Counted from the first letter of the stretch, positions 1-10,054 are shown. The stretch is DNA of 64,000 nucleotides from Janthinobacterium silvisoli (GCF_014200725.1 NZ_JACHCL010000001.1:1426001-1490000); one strand, 5' to 3'. The notes: generated by a model from the sequence alone, not told the origin. Translations and numbers: made by a program.

Positions 1-69
1 GAGCCGCTTCCGCCTGCGCCAGACACTAGTCACCTTACCACCGATACATAGACCGATAGACAGGTATCA

Positions 70-831
70 ATGCAAGCTCATATTATGGATTCCGGCCTCG
101 AAAACTGGCATGACTTTGAAGTGGAATCGCGGCGGGAAATCATCGCCCTGCTACGCAGCATAGGCGAAAAGAACCAGTTGATCCGCATGCTGATCCATGG
201 CGAATCCGATGTATGCGTGACATCCATCCTGGAAGTCGATGCTGAGCGCAATACCGTTATCCTCGACCGTTCCGTGAATGCCGACCAGAACCGGCGCATG
301 GTAGCCGCCACCGGCATTTCGTTTGAAACCACGCTCGACAAGATCCGCATCCTGTTTAGCAGCGAACTGGTGGAAGAGTGCCTGCACGAAGGGACAAAAG
401 CACTGAAAATCGCCGTGCCGGAGACCCTGATCCGCTTGCAGCGGCGCGAGTATTACCGCATGAACACGCCCGTCAGCAATCCGGTGCGCGTCTCGATTCC
501 CTTGCCATCTGAACTGGGCGGCTTGGATACCCTGTTCCCGCTGGCCGACATCAGCTGTGGCGGCATCGCCATGATGGACAATAAATTGATGCTGGGCGAA
601 ACCATCGGCAAGAATTACCCGGGCTGCCGCATCGACTTGCCCGACGTTGGCATCGTCACGGCCACCTTGCAGATCCGTAATTCGCTGGACATGACATTGC
701 TGAACAATAAGCTGAACCGCCGCCTGGGCTGCCAGTTCATCGACTTGCCGCGCGGCATGCTGGCCCATGTGCAGCGCTATATCACGCGCCTGGAGCGCGA
801 GCGCAATGCACGCCTGGCAGGGCTAGGGTAA
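70..831 (+). CDS. ycgR: Flagellar brake protein YcgR (PilZ domain)
   Basis: The protein has 253 residues. YcgR binds cyclic di-GMP and then acts on the flagellar switch to slow or bias the motor. The N-terminal YcgR domain covers roughly residues 15-115. The PilZ domain follows, with the c-di-GMP binding motif QRREYYR at 124-130 and the second motif DISCGG at 160-165, both intact. The length matches the family (about 245 residues). It stands alone on the plus strand and converges with fliE, which fits a role in motility control. The start ATG at 70 is the first good one; only 69 bases precede it in the window. Confidence 0.93.
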   Translation: MQAHIMDSGLENWHDFEVESRREIIALLRSIGEKNQLIRMLIHGESDVCVTSILEVDAERNTVILDRSVNADQNRRMVAATGISFETTLDKIRILFSSELVEECLHEGTKALKIAVPETLIRLQRREYYRMNTPVSNPVRVSIPLPSELGGLDTLFPLADISCGGIAMMDNKLMLGETIGKNYPGCRIDLPDVGIVTATLQIRNSLDMTLLNNKLNRRLGCQFIDLPRGMLAHVQRYITRLERERNARLAGLG

Positions 832-863
832 GTGCTTTTACAACGAAGCTTTTAAAACCAGGA

Positions 864-995
864 AAACGTCTGGCAAAAGCCTGGCGAGCGGCGATGATTT
901 GTGGCCGGAAAGCGCAGCCGTACTGAAGTACAGCGAAGGGCGGTAAACACCGCAAGCCGCAAAGGGCGCCGCGCAGTAGCTTTGGCAAGACGTTT
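864..995. repeat. Inverted-repeat-bounded intergenic element between ycgR and fliE
   Basis: Two 17-base arms, 864-880 and 979-995, are near-perfect inverted copies of each other (about 13 of 17 positions agree). In the middle lies a palindrome GTACTGAAGTAC at 920-931. No plausible gene fits. The right arm touches the fliE stop codon. The layout resembles a dispersed repetitive element or a structured 3' region shared by the convergent ycgR and fliE transcripts. Whether it recurs elsewhere in the genome cannot be told from this window. Confidence 0.5.
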
Positions 996-1335
996 ACACT
1001 TGCATATTCATGATGTCGTGATACGCCGACACCAACTTATTGCGCACCTGCACCGACGCCTGGAATTCGATGCTGGACTTTTGCATCGAGACCATCACGT
1101 CCGACAGGCTGACACTGTCGTCGCCCATGGTAAAGCGCTTGCCCAAGTCTGCCGACGCCGTTTGCGAGGCGCTCACGGAATCGAGCGCGCCTTTCAGGGC
1201 GTCGGCAAAATTGACCTTGGCCGCCGGTATTTCCGTCTGGATCATCGGCACCTTGGCGTCCGGCCGCGTGGCCGCCGACTTCAGTTGCGCGATCATCGCC
1301 TCGATCCTGCTGCTATCGATACCGCCTGTTTTCAC
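994..1335 (-). CDS. fliE: Flagellar hook-basal body complex protein FliE
   Basis: The protein has 113 residues. FliE joins the MS ring to the proximal rod and is among the first exported rod parts. The family C-terminus is clear: MVSMQKSSIEFQASVQVRNK followed by the usual YHDIMNMQV end. The start is a GTG at 1335 with a GGAGG ribosome binding site a few bases upstream. The gene is divergent from fliF across 298 bases, the common fliE/fliFGHIJK arrangement of betaproteobacteria. Confidence 0.95.
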   Translation of the reverse strand: MKTGGIDSSRIEAMIAQLKSAATRPDAKVPMIQTEIPAAKVNFADALKGALDSVSASQTASADLGKRFTMGDDSVSLSDVMVSMQKSSIEFQASVQVRNKLVSAYHDIMNMQV

Positions 1336-1354
1336 TTTGCCTCCCCGCCTACTA

Positions 1355-1382
1355 TCTGATTACTGTCTGATTGCGTCTGATT
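1355..1382. promoter_or_regulatory. Three helically phased TCTGATT repeats upstream of fliE
   Basis: The heptamer TCTGATT occurs at 1355-1361, 1366-1372 and 1376-1382, so copies are 11 and 10 bases apart, one DNA turn. They lie 20-47 bases upstream of the fliE start and inside the fliE/fliF divergent region. Phased direct repeats often bind a regulator, but no regulator is identified. The rest of the 298-base region (1336-1633) shows no promoter I can call with confidence. Confidence 0.35.
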
Positions 1383-1633
1383 GTGCGTGTTGCTTCCAGA
1401 GAACAAAACTCTGGCCAGCAAGGCAACGCCGGGTACAATGACTACTACCAAGTGTTGCCAAGGTCCCACAATACCAGCGCCAGCGCCAGCTGCTCGGCCG
1501 AGCAGGCGGCGAAAGCGCCTTCTATTTGGGCGATTGAAGCGCGTGACAGTGACGGATAATCCACACTATCGCCCCCTCCTTCATCCGAGGCGGCAACCAC
1601 CCACCAGCAAACACAAGCGCCCGGAAACCCATC

Positions 1634-3343
1634 ATGGCTGTAGCGGAAGACATCGAACTGAACCAACCACCACCGGCGCCCACCCGTACGCCCGTGGAGT
1701 CCGTGCAAGCCTTCGCCAAGACGCCAATGGGCAAGAATTTCCTGCGCGGCCTGGGCGTGGCGGCGCTGATCGCCATCGGCGTAGCGCTGTACATGTGGAA
1801 CCAGCCACCTGAATACAAGGTGCTGTTTTCCAATTTTACCGACCGCGACGGCGGCGCCATCACGGCCTCACTGGACCAGCTCGGTATCAAGCACAAGTTT
1901 TCCGAGGGCGGCGGCGCCATCCTCGTGCCATCCGAGCAAGTCCACGATGCGCGCCTGAAACTGGCAGCGCAAGGCTTGCCCAAGGGTGGCAATGTGGGCT
2001 TCGAGCTGATGGAAAACCAGAAACTGGGCGTGTCGCAGTTCCTGGAACAAGTCAATTTCCAGCGTGCACTGGAAGGCGAGCTGGCCAAAACCATAGAAGC
2101 GGTCTCTGCCGTCGATACGGCACGGGTTCACCTGGCACTGCCCAAACCACAGGTTTTTGTGCGCGACCAGCAAAAACCCACCGCTTCCGTATTTCTCAAC
2201 CTGCACCCCGGCCGTGGCCTCGACCAGCTGCAAGTAAGCGCCATCGTGCACCTGGTAGCGTCCAGCGTGCCTGAATTGCTGCCCGTGAATGTAACGGTGG
2301 TAGACCAGGCCGGCAACCTGCTGTCGAACCAGGACAAGGACCGCGACCGCGCCAACGGCGTCAAGAACCTCGATCCGAACCAGCTGAAATACGTGCAGCA
2401 ACTGCAACAAAGCGTGGTCAAGCAAGTCGAATCGATCTTGCTGCCCATCGTAGGCGAAGGCAATGTGCGCGCCGAAGCGACGGCGGACGTGGATTTTTCG
2501 CAAACCGAACAAGCGGCCGAAACCTACAAGCCGAATTCACCGCCGGAAGCGTCGGCCATCCGCAGCCAGCAAACGAGCGAATCGACGGGCGCCGGCAATG
2601 CCAATCCATCGGGCGTGCCCGGTGCACTGTCGAACCAGCCGCCTGGCGTCGCTACGGCGCCATTGACGACCGAAGCGCCAGGCGCAGCGCCGGCCACGCC
2701 AGCGGCGCCCACGCAAAAGGAATCGACGACCAATTATGAAGTCGACAAGACAGTGCGCTACGAACAGAAATCGATGGGCGGCTTGCGCCGGCTGTCGGTG
2801 GCGGTGGTGGTCAACTACCGCCGCAGCTTCGACAAGGATGGCAAGGTCACGGTGACGCCGATTTCACCGGCTGAAATGGTGCAGATCAACAACCTCGTCA
2901 AAGAAGCGATGGGCTACAACAAGGACCGCGGCGACAGCTTCAGCGTGGCCAATTCGCCGTTTGACGGCATCGAGCGCGCGCCGGAAGGCAAGCTGGAATG
3001 GTGGCGCGACCCGGCCAACTTGCCGCTCGCCAAGGAATTGGCCAAGTTCCTGATCACCGCCCTGATTTTGCTGTATCTGTTCATCAAGATCGTGCGGCCG
3101 ATGCTGCGCCCTGTGATGCGCAAGATCGACGACTTTGGCGCTCCTCCGCCCGTGGTCGAACCGGCGCTGGTCAAGCCCGGCGAAGAAAACGACGTCCTGC
3201 TCAGCGAAGAAGAGCTGGAAGAACTGGAAGAAGATACGGCCCGCGGCTACCGCGAAAACCTGGCGATGGCCAAGAAACTGGCGCAGGAAGATCCGCGCGT
3301 CGTGGCCAACGTGATCAAAGCATGGGTAGGTAATAATGACTGA
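1634..3343 (+). CDS. fliF: Flagellar MS-ring protein FliF
   Basis: The protein has 569 residues, normal for FliF. It forms the inner-membrane MS ring on which export gate and C ring assemble. Membrane segments lie near residues 36-55 and 468-486. Between them are the ring-building domains with the family stretch PEYKVLFSNFTDRDGGAI and a low-complexity Ala/Pro/Ser region (about 310-365). The acidic cytoplasmic tail (SEEELEELEED, ending AWVGNND) is the FliG-binding end. It is first in fliFGHIJK and overlaps fliG by 8 bases. Confidence 0.97.
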   Translation: MAVAEDIELNQPPPAPTRTPVESVQAFAKTPMGKNFLRGLGVAALIAIGVALYMWNQPPEYKVLFSNFTDRDGGAITASLDQLGIKHKFSEGGGAILVPSEQVHDARLKLAAQGLPKGGNVGFELMENQKLGVSQFLEQVNFQRALEGELAKTIEAVSAVDTARVHLALPKPQVFVRDQQKPTASVFLNLHPGRGLDQLQVSAIVHLVASSVPELLPVNVTVVDQAGNLLSNQDKDRDRANGVKNLDPNQLKYVQQLQQSVVKQVESILLPIVGEGNVRAEATADVDFSQTEQAAETYKPNSPPEASAIRSQQTSESTGAGNANPSGVPGALSNQPPGVATAPLTTEAPGAAPATPAAPTQKESTTNYEVDKTVRYEQKSMGGLRRLSVAVVVNYRRSFDKDGKVTVTPISPAEMVQINNLVKEAMGYNKDRGDSFSVANSPFDGIERAPEGKLEWWRDPANLPLAKELAKFLITALILLYLFIKIVRPMLRPVMRKIDDFGAPPPVVEPALVKPGEENDVLLSEEELEELEEDTARGYRENLAMAKKLAQEDPRVVANVIKAWVGNND

Positions 3344-4334
3344 ATCGACGGGACTGCAAAAAGCGGCCATCCTGATGCTGGCCCTGGGCGAGAGCGAAGC
3401 GGCCGAGGTAATGAAATTCCTGGGCCCGCGCGAAGTGCTGAAACTGGGCGCGGCCATGGCCACCATGAAGGGCATCGCCCACGAACAGGTGGTCGAAGTG
3501 CTCGACGACTTCCGTTCGCAGACGGAACTCAATTCCACCGTCGGCCTCGATTCGGACGAATACATCCGCCAGGTGCTGACCAAGGCGCTGGGCGACGACA
3601 AGGCTTCCGTGCTGCTGTCGCGCATCCTCGGCGGCAAGGATGCGTCCGGCATCGAATCGCTGAAATGGATGGATTCGCAATCCGTATCCGAGCTGATCCG
3701 CAACGAACACCCGCAAATCATCGCCACCATCCTGGTCCATCTGGAACGCGACCAGGCATGCGAAATCCTCGGCCACTTCACGGACCGTTTGCGCAATGAC
3801 GTGGTGCTGCGCATCGCCACCCTGGACGGGGTGCAGCCAGCGGCCTTGCGCGAATTGAATGACGTGTTGACGAAATTGTTGTCCGGCAACGAAAACATCA
3901 AGAAATCGTCGCTGGGCGGCGTGCGCGCCGCCGCTGAAATCCTGAACTTCATGAGCGGCGAGCAAGAAGGTTCGGTGATGGATAACATCAAGAACTACGA
4001 CAACGACATGGCGCAAAAGATCATGGACGAAATGTTCGTGTTCGATAACCTGATCGATATCGAAGACCGCGGCATCCAGCTGCTGCTGCGCGAAGTGCAG
4101 TCGGAAATGCTGATCATCGCCCTGAAAGGCGCGTCGCAAGAACTGCGCGACAAGATCTTCAAGAATATGTCGCAGCGGGCTGGCGAAATGATGCGCGAAG
4201 ACCTGGAGTCGAAAGGCCCTGTGCGCCTGTCGGAAGTGGAGTCGCAGCAAAAACAGATCCTGCAAATCGTGCGCCGCCTGGCGGATGAAGGGCAGATAGT
4301 ACTGGGTGGAAAAGGCGAGGATTCGTTTGTCTAA
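3336..4334 (+). CDS. fliG: Flagellar motor switch protein FliG
   Basis: The protein has 332 residues. FliG is the C-ring protein that contacts the stator and generates torque. The three armadillo-like domains can be followed, with the family segments AAILMLALGE near the N-terminus, NEHPQIIATILVHL in the middle domain and the charged torque helix region FVFDNLIDIEDRGIQLLLREV near 231-252. The start overlaps the fliF end, indicating coupled translation. Confidence 0.97.
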   Translation: MTESTGLQKAAILMLALGESEAAEVMKFLGPREVLKLGAAMATMKGIAHEQVVEVLDDFRSQTELNSTVGLDSDEYIRQVLTKALGDDKASVLLSRILGGKDASGIESLKWMDSQSVSELIRNEHPQIIATILVHLERDQACEILGHFTDRLRNDVVLRIATLDGVQPAALRELNDVLTKLLSGNENIKKSSLGGVRAAAEILNFMSGEQEGSVMDNIKNYDNDMAQKIMDEMFVFDNLIDIEDRGIQLLLREVQSEMLIIALKGASQELRDKIFKNMSQRAGEMMREDLESKGPVRLSEVESQQKQILQIVRRLADEGQIVLGGKGEDSFV

Positions 4335-5079
4335 CTTTATTCCCAAAGAGCAACAAACAGCCTACCAGCGCTGGGAGATGACGTCGTTCGGCGACGACCG
4401 CCCGAGCGTGGTGGCCGCGCGCAAGCTGCTCGAGCCTAGCCCGGTAGAAATCGATGCCTACGCTGAACTGCAAGCCGAAGAAGCACAGGCAGAACCGCTG
4501 GTCGCCCCCACCCAGGAAGAGATAGACGCCATCCGCGAGCAGGCGCGGACCAGCGCTTTCGAGGAAGGCCGCGCCGCCGGCTATGCCGAAGGCCATGCGG
4601 CAGGACATGCCGATGGCCATGCGCAAGCCTATGCCGAAGGCAAGCAAGCCTCGGCGGTGGAACTGGCGCATCTGCAAACCATCGCCGTCGAGTTTGGCAA
4701 CGCGGTGGGCAATGCCGACGAATTGATCGCCAACGATGTGATGGAACTGGCCTTGCAACTGGCCAAGGGCATGCTGAAAAGCGCCCTGCCCGTGCGCCCG
4801 GAACTGATGCTGCCGCTGGTGCGCGAAGCCATCGAATATTTACCCGTTTTACAACAACCTGCCCTCTTGATGCTCAATCCGGAAGATGCGCAAGTCGTGC
4901 GCGACGGCATCGGCGATGAAATCGACAAGGGCGGCTGGCGTATCATCGAAGACCCGACGGTTGAACGGGGCGGCTGCAAGATCGATACGGCCAGCAACCA
5001 GATCGATGCGCAGACGTCCACCCGCTGGCAGCGCCTGACGCACGCGCTGGGCAAAGACCTGGACTGGCTGGCGCCGTGA
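4327..5079 (+). CDS. fliH: Flagellar export ATPase regulator FliH
   Basis: FliH is the peripheral stalk of the flagellar export ATPase; it holds FliI and links it to the C ring. I choose a TTG start at 4327, giving [10 protein letters not shown], because it has the site AAAGGCGAGG just upstream and matches the family N-terminus; a GTG at 4306 in the same frame is the alternative. The product is 250 residues. A stretch near residues 80-105 has the glycine-spaced AxxxG/GxxxG helix repeat typical of FliH ([20 protein letters not shown]). The gene overlaps fliG and fliI. Confidence 0.93.
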   Translation: MSNFIPKEQQTAYQRWEMTSFGDDRPSVVAARKLLEPSPVEIDAYAELQAEEAQAEPLVAPTQEEIDAIREQARTSAFEEGRAAGYAEGHAAGHADGHAQAYAEGKQASAVELAHLQTIAVEFGNAVGNADELIANDVMELALQLAKGMLKSALPVRPELMLPLVREAIEYLPVLQQPALLMLNPEDAQVVRDGIGDEIDKGGWRIIEDPTVERGGCKIDTASNQIDAQTSTRWQRLTHALGKDLDWLAP

Positions 5080-6488
5080 GCGAGCAAACGCCCAGCTCCG
5101 CCAGCAAGCATGCGGCGCACTGGCGCGCGTATCTGCACGACTGCGCGGCCGTCGTCGGCTTCGTGGAACCCATGCAAGTGTCGGGCCGGGTCACGCGCGT
5201 AGCCGGCCTGGTGATGGAAGCGGTGGGCTTGCGCCTGGCCGTGGGCGCCGCCTGCACCGTGCCGCTACCCAATGGCGGCCGGGTCGAGGCGGAAGTGGTG
5301 GGCTTTGAAGGCGACCGCCTGTTCTTGATGCCGCAAAGCGACGTCGAGGGCATCGTGCCCGGCACCCGCGTGTTTTCCGTCGAACCGGCAATTCCCCGCC
5401 CGGGCAGCGTAGCGCACCCGCGCCGCCGCCCCAGCGACCGTGCGCGCCACTTGCCGGTCGGCCCGCAACTGCTGGGCCGCGTGCTCGATGGCGCGGGCCG
5501 CCCGCTAGACCAGTTAGGCCCGCTGCATACGGTCGATAGCGCCCCCATCAACGTGCGCCCCGCCAATCCGCTGGGCCGCGCACCGATCGTCGATACGCTG
5601 GACGTGGGCGTGCGCTCGATTAACGCCATGCTGACCGTGGGCCGTGGCCAGCGCATGGGCCTGTTTGCCGGTTCCGGCGTCGGTAAAAGCGTGCTACTGG
5701 GCATGATGGCCCGCTACACGGAAGCGGACGTGATCGTGGTCGGCCTGATCGGCGAACGGGGCCGTGAGGTAAAAGAATTCATCGAGCAAATCCTGGGCGC
5801 CGAGGGCCTGGCCCGTTCGGTGGTGGTGGCCGCGCCGGCCGACACACCGCCGCTGATGCGCTTGCAAGGCGCCGCCTATGCGACGGCGATCGCGGAATAC
5901 TTCCGCGACCAGGGCCAGAACGTGCTGCTGATCATGGATTCGCTGACCCGCTACGCCATGGCCCAGCGTGAAATTGCGCTGGCCATCGGCGAGCCGCCCG
6001 CCACCAAGGGTTATCCACCGTCCGTGTTTGCCAAGCTGCCGGTGCTGGTAGAACGGGCCGGCAATGGCGAGGAAGGCGGCGGCTCCATCACCGCCTTTTA
6101 TACCGTGCTGACCGAGGGTGACGACCAGCAAGACCCGATCGCCGACTCGGCGCGGGCGATTCTGGACGGCCATATCGTGCTCAACCGCCGTCTGGCCGAA
6201 GCCGGCCATTACCCGGCTATCGATATAGAACAGTCGATTTCGCGCGCGGCCCACTCGATCACCACCCATGAGCACCAGCAGCGGGCACGGCGCTTGAAAC
6301 AATTGTATTCGCGCTACGAGCGCAGCCGTGACCTGATCAGCGTGGGCGCCTACAGCGCCGGCACCGATCCCGTGCTGGATCAGGCGATCGCCCTGCACGA
6401 AAAAATTGAAGCCTTTTTGCAACAGCAAATTACCGAGCGTGTCAGCATGGACGAGAGCTTGGGGCAACTTACCGCTCTATTCGAGTGA
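5076..6488 (+). CDS. fliI: Flagellum-specific export ATPase FliI
   Basis: The protein has 470 residues. FliI is the hexameric ATPase, related to F1-beta, that prepares substrates for the flagellar type III export gate. The Walker A motif [11 protein letters not shown] lies near residue 195, the Walker B strand is [13 protein letters not shown], and the conserved [18 protein letters not shown] follows. Translation starts at a GTG that overlaps the fliH stop by 4 bases. All catalytic elements are intact. Confidence 0.97.
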   Translation: MSEQTPSSASKHAAHWRAYLHDCAAVVGFVEPMQVSGRVTRVAGLVMEAVGLRLAVGAACTVPLPNGGRVEAEVVGFEGDRLFLMPQSDVEGIVPGTRVFSVEPAIPRPGSVAHPRRRPSDRARHLPVGPQLLGRVLDGAGRPLDQLGPLHTVDSAPINVRPANPLGRAPIVDTLDVGVRSINAMLTVGRGQRMGLFAGSGVGKSVLLGMMARYTEADVIVVGLIGERGREVKEFIEQILGAEGLARSVVVAAPADTPPLMRLQGAAYATAIAEYFRDQGQNVLLIMDSLTRYAMAQREIALAIGEPPATKGYPPSVFAKLPVLVERAGNGEEGGGSITAFYTVLTEGDDQQDPIADSARAILDGHIVLNRRLAEAGHYPAIDIEQSISRAAHSITTHEHQQRARRLKQLYSRYERSRDLISVGAYSAGTDPVLDQAIALHEKIEAFLQQQITERVSMDESLGQLTALFE

Positions 6489-6520
6489 TCGAGCGGGGCA
6501 TGCCGGGAATATAATTCATC

Positions 6521-6961
6521 ATGGCCTCTCCCTCCCAATTAGCAACCCTGATCGACCTTGCCCAGCGCGAGACGGACGATTGCGCCAAGCGCCTGGGCGC
6601 CGCCCTGAAAGCGCTCGACGATTGCAAGGAAAAGCTGGATATGCTGTCCGGCTACCGGGACGACTATGCCAAGCGTTTTGAGGCCAGCATGGCGAATGGC
6701 ATCACGCCCATGGCGTATCGCAACTTCCAGGCCTTCATGCATAAGCTCGACAGCGCCATCCTGGGCCAGCAGCAAGTCGTCAACCACGCGCAGGCGCGCA
6801 GCGAGATGGAAAAAGTGCGCTGGCAAGACGCCGAACGCAAGCGCATGTCCTACACCACGCTCGACAAGCGGGCGCAGGAACAGGCGCTGAAGCTGGAAAA
6901 CAAGCGCGACCAGAAGGCAATGGATGAGCACGCCGCCAGACAAGCCTACTATAAACGCTAA
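6521..6961 (+). CDS. fliJ: Flagellar export chaperone FliJ
   Basis: The protein has 146 residues. FliJ is a coiled-coil protein that sits in the centre of the FliI hexamer, like the gamma subunit of F1, and escorts export. The sequence is almost wholly charged helix, with the family start (LATLIDLAQRETDDCAKRLG) and the conserved basic C-terminus (KAMDEHAARQAYYKR). Its place between fliI and fliK supports the call. A short stretch after the stop repeats ACAGACGCT, with no evident function. Confidence 0.93.
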   Translation: MASPSQLATLIDLAQRETDDCAKRLGAALKALDDCKEKLDMLSGYRDDYAKRFEASMANGITPMAYRNFQAFMHKLDSAILGQQQVVNHAQARSEMEKVRWQDAERKRMSYTTLDKRAQEQALKLENKRDQKAMDEHAARQAYYKR

Positions 6962-7028
6962 AAAACAGACGCTAATTGCGGACGCTAAAAACAGACGCTC
7001 ATCACCGCTCAAGCATTAAGGCAAGATC

Positions 7029-8345
7029 ATGCAAACCCAGCCTACACCGATTTCACAGATAGTATCGCCAAACGCCACGCCAGGGCCTGCCAACCGCAGC
7101 CAGCAGCCAACTGCCGATGGCGATTTCCAGCGCGCCCTCGATCGCCAGCTCGAACAGCGCCAGCTGAGCAGCAAGGCGGCGCAGGTACAGTCGCAGGCAC
7201 CAGCGCCGGCGCAGCCACCCCAGCCATCCCAGCAGGCGCAAGCGGGTGCGCAAACGCAGGCAACGCAGCAAGCGGCACAACAGCCCGCCGCCAAAACACC
7301 GGCCAGCGAAGCTGCGCCAACAGACGCTGCGCAGGCCGCCAATAAGGCCAATACACCGGCAAGCAGTGCCAAAGACAGCGATGAGCCCGAGCAAGCCGCA
7401 AGCGTTGCCAATACAGCAGCGCAGCAGGCGCCGGAAGATCCGGCCGCCGCCATGCTGGCGCTGGTGGGCAGCATCAAGCTGGCCATGCAGCAACCGGCAG
7501 CGGCCGGCAAGGCTGCGGCCGAAACGCCAGCAACCTCGTTGGCAGCAAAAAGTGCCGGCAAAGGGTTGACGGCGGCGCAATTGCTGGCCAGCGGCAAGGT
7601 GCCGGCCGACACAGCTAACGGCGTGAGCAAGGGCGCAACTCCGGCAGCCGGCTTTGCCGACAGCCTGGGTCAGGCCCAAGGCAAGGCTGCCGCGCCGCTG
7701 CAGGGTGCTGGCGCACAAGCCGGCAAGGCCGATGCAAACAAACTGGCTATCGATCTGCAAGTGGCGGCGGCAGGTAAAAACGCCGCTCCGCTGGCCGAAC
7801 CGCTGCTGAAGGAAGCCCCCACCGATATCAGCAAACTGGCGGCGCAGTTGCAGCCGGCCGCGCTGCAACAGGCGGCAGCAGCCGCCGTGCCGGCCGACAA
7901 GCTGGCAGGACGGATCGGCACGCCAGCCTGGGACCAGCAACTGGGGCAAAAAGTCGTCTGGATGGCCGCTGGCGGTGACCAGAGCGCCACCTTGACCCTG
8001 AATCCACCGGACCTTGGCCCGCTGCAAGTGGTCTTGACCGTTACCAATGACCAGGCCAATGCCGCCTTCATGTCGGCCCAGCCTGAAGTACGCCAGGCGC
8101 TGGAAGCGGCCATGCCCCGTTTGCGCGAAATGATGGGCGAAGCGGGGATTGCGTTTGGCAACGCCACCGTTTCGGCCGGCACGCAGGAACAGCAGAACCA
8201 GGGCAACCGTGAAATGGCCTCCGATGGCCGCCGTGGCAGCCATGGCAACTCGGGCAGCAATGTGACGGGTGGCGAAATCGCCATCGCCCCGGCAACGGCC
8301 AGCCGCTCGCGCGCCTCGCTGAGCGCCGTCGATACCTTTGCCTGA
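7029..8345 (+). CDS. fliK: Flagellar hook-length control protein FliK
   Basis: The protein has 438 residues. FliK is exported during hook growth, acts as a ruler and switches the gate to filament-type substrates. The first 300 residues are Ala/Gln-rich and poorly conserved, as usual. The C-terminal Flg_hook domain (about 295-385) has the family core: QLGQKVVWMAAGG, ATLTLNPPDLGPLQVVLTV, VRQALEAAMPRLREMM and AGIAFGNATVS. The gene lies between fliJ and fliL. Confidence 0.93.
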   Translation: MQTQPTPISQIVSPNATPGPANRSQQPTADGDFQRALDRQLEQRQLSSKAAQVQSQAPAPAQPPQPSQQAQAGAQTQATQQAAQQPAAKTPASEAAPTDAAQAANKANTPASSAKDSDEPEQAASVANTAAQQAPEDPAAAMLALVGSIKLAMQQPAAAGKAAAETPATSLAAKSAGKGLTAAQLLASGKVPADTANGVSKGATPAAGFADSLGQAQGKAAAPLQGAGAQAGKADANKLAIDLQVAAAGKNAAPLAEPLLKEAPTDISKLAAQLQPAALQQAAAAAVPADKLAGRIGTPAWDQQLGQKVVWMAAGGDQSATLTLNPPDLGPLQVVLTVTNDQANAAFMSAQPEVRQALEAAMPRLREMMGEAGIAFGNATVSAGTQEQQNQGNREMASDGRRGSHGNSGSNVTGGEIAIAPATASRSRASLSAVDTFA

Positions 8346-8531
8346 GCGAAAACCGCCAGCGGCTGGCCGTTGGCGCACCCTGGTTTAGAACTTTTCGTGC
8401 AGAAACATCGAGTTGAGCGCGCTTAGGCCCTCTTTTCAACGCATCCTTCTGCGCAGAATTTGCCGATAATGACATAATGGCGTCGTGATCCACTTCCATG
8501 CACTCGAGTACCATTGAAAGCAAATCCAAAA

Positions 8532-9038
8532 ATGAAAGCAGATCCGAAAGCAGATGCACCCCTGGCACCGGCTGGCGCATCAAAAAAGAAGCTTCTGATC
8601 ATTGTGCTGGCCTCGGTGCTGCTGGCTGGCGGCGTGGGCGGCGGTGCGGCCTGGTATTTCCTGCATGGCAAGGCTGACAAGGAAGATAGCGCACCGAGCA
8701 AGAAAAAAGTGTCCAAGGCCGGCCCGCCCGTTTTCGTGCCCATCGATTCCTTTACCGTCAACTTGCAGCCGGAAAATGGCGAACAATACCTGCAGATCGC
8801 TTTTACGCTGCAAGTGCCCAATCCGGAAGAGATGGATAACATCAAGCTGAACATGCCCAAAGTGCGCAGCCGCTTGCTGTTGCTGCTGTCGGGCAAAAAA
8901 GCTTCGGAACTCAATACCGTGGAAGGCAAGCAGCAACTGGCGGCAGAAATCATTGCCCAAGTGAACCAGCCTTTCGTGGATAAAGGGCCTGAGCAAGAAG
9001 TGTCAGACGTTTTATTTACCGCATTCATCATTCAATAA
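8532..9038 (+). CDS. fliL: Flagellar basal body-associated protein FliL
   Basis: FliL is a single-pass inner-membrane protein that forms a ring around the stator and supports torque under load. With the ATG at 8532 it has 168 residues; a TTG at 8514 would add six. There is one membrane helix near residues 20-40 (KLLIIVLASVLLAGG), then a periplasmic domain with the family phrases FTVNLQPENGEQYLQIAF and a LNTVEGKQQLAAEI-type end. It begins a second tight run, fliLMNOPQR. The 186 bases before it have no clear promoter. Confidence 0.93.
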   Translation: MKADPKADAPLAPAGASKKKLLIIVLASVLLAGGVGGGAAWYFLHGKADKEDSAPSKKKVSKAGPPVFVPIDSFTVNLQPENGEQYLQIAFTLQVPNPEEMDNIKLNMPKVRSRLLLLLSGKKASELNTVEGKQQLAAEIIAQVNQPFVDKGPEQEVSDVLFTAFIIQ

Positions 9039-9044
9039 GCAGCC

Positions 9045-10025
9045 ATGGCCGATAATTTCCTCTCCCAGGAAGAAGTCGATGCCCTACTCAAGGGCGTCAA
9101 CGGAGACCAGGACGACGCGCAGGCGCCGGAAGACGTCACGGGAGTTCGTACCTACAACCTGGCAACCCAGGAGCGCATCGTGCGCGGCCGGATGCCAACG
9201 CTGGAGATTATCAACGAACGTTTCGCGCGCCTGCTGCGCGTGGGCCTGTTCAACTTCCTGCGCCGCAGCGCTGAAGTGTCTGTCGGTTCCGTGCGGGTAT
9301 CGAAATACAGCGAATTTATCCGCAACCTGGTGGTGCCTACCAATTTGAACCTGGTACACATGAAGCCCTTGCGCGGCACGGCCCTGATGGTATTCGATCC
9401 GGGCCTGGTGTTCTTGCTGGTCGATAACCTGTTCGGCGGCGATGGGCGTTTCCACACGCGCGTCGAAGGCCGTGATTTTACGCAAACCGAGCAGCGCATC
9501 ATCTTGCGCATCCTCGATATCGTGTTTGAAGCCTATACCAAGTCGTGGGAGCCGGTGTTCCCCGTCGAATTCGAATATATCCGTTCGGAAATGAACACGC
9601 AGTTCGCCAATATCGCCACGCCGAACGAGGTGGTAGTAGCGTCGACCTTCACGGTGGAGCTGGGTTCGGTGTCGGGCCAGATTCACTTCTGCATGCCGTA
9701 TTCGATGATCGAGCCGATCCGCGATTCGCTGACATCGAGCCTGCAGGGCGAGGCGCTGGAAGTGGACAAGCGCTGGATCCGCTTGATGACGCAGCAGATC
9801 CAGATCGCCGAAGTGGAACTGGTGGCGTCCTTGGGCACGGCGCGCGTCTCGTTCGACGAGATCCTGAACATGAAGGTGGGCGACATCATTCCGCTCAACA
9901 TCCCCGAACTGATCGCCGCCACCGTCGACGGCGTGCCCGTGATGGATTGCACTTACGGGGTATTGAACGGACAATATGCATTAAAGGTCGAGAAACTGCT
10001 CGCCAATGCCGATAACATCAAATAA
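9045..10025 (+). CDS. fliM: Flagellar motor switch protein FliM
   Basis: The protein has 326 residues. FliM is the middle C-ring protein that binds phosphorylated CheY. The N-terminal CheY-binding peptide is clear (LSQEEVDALLKGV), followed by the CheC-like domain with ERIVRGRMPTLEIINERFAR and the C-terminal SpoA domain that pairs with FliN. The start follows fliL by 6 bases and fliN comes 29 bases later, so this is one transcription unit. Confidence 0.97.
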   Translation: MADNFLSQEEVDALLKGVNGDQDDAQAPEDVTGVRTYNLATQERIVRGRMPTLEIINERFARLLRVGLFNFLRRSAEVSVGSVRVSKYSEFIRNLVVPTNLNLVHMKPLRGTALMVFDPGLVFLLVDNLFGGDGRFHTRVEGRDFTQTEQRIILRILDIVFEAYTKSWEPVFPVEFEYIRSEMNTQFANIATPNEVVVASTFTVELGSVSGQIHFCMPYSMIEPIRDSLTSSLQGEALEVDKRWIRLMTQQIQIAEVELVASLGTARVSFDEILNMKVGDIIPLNIPELIAATVDGVPVMDCTYGVLNGQYALKVEKLLANADNIK

Positions 10026-10054
10026 GCAGTAGACGTAAAAAACAGGAGAGTGAC

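Noticed and set aside
8462..8469. GCCGATAA before fliL as a sigma-28 -10 box
   Set aside because: The -35 position 11 bases upstream (8443-8450) reads ATCCTTCT and does not resemble TAAAGTTT, so I treat it as chance.
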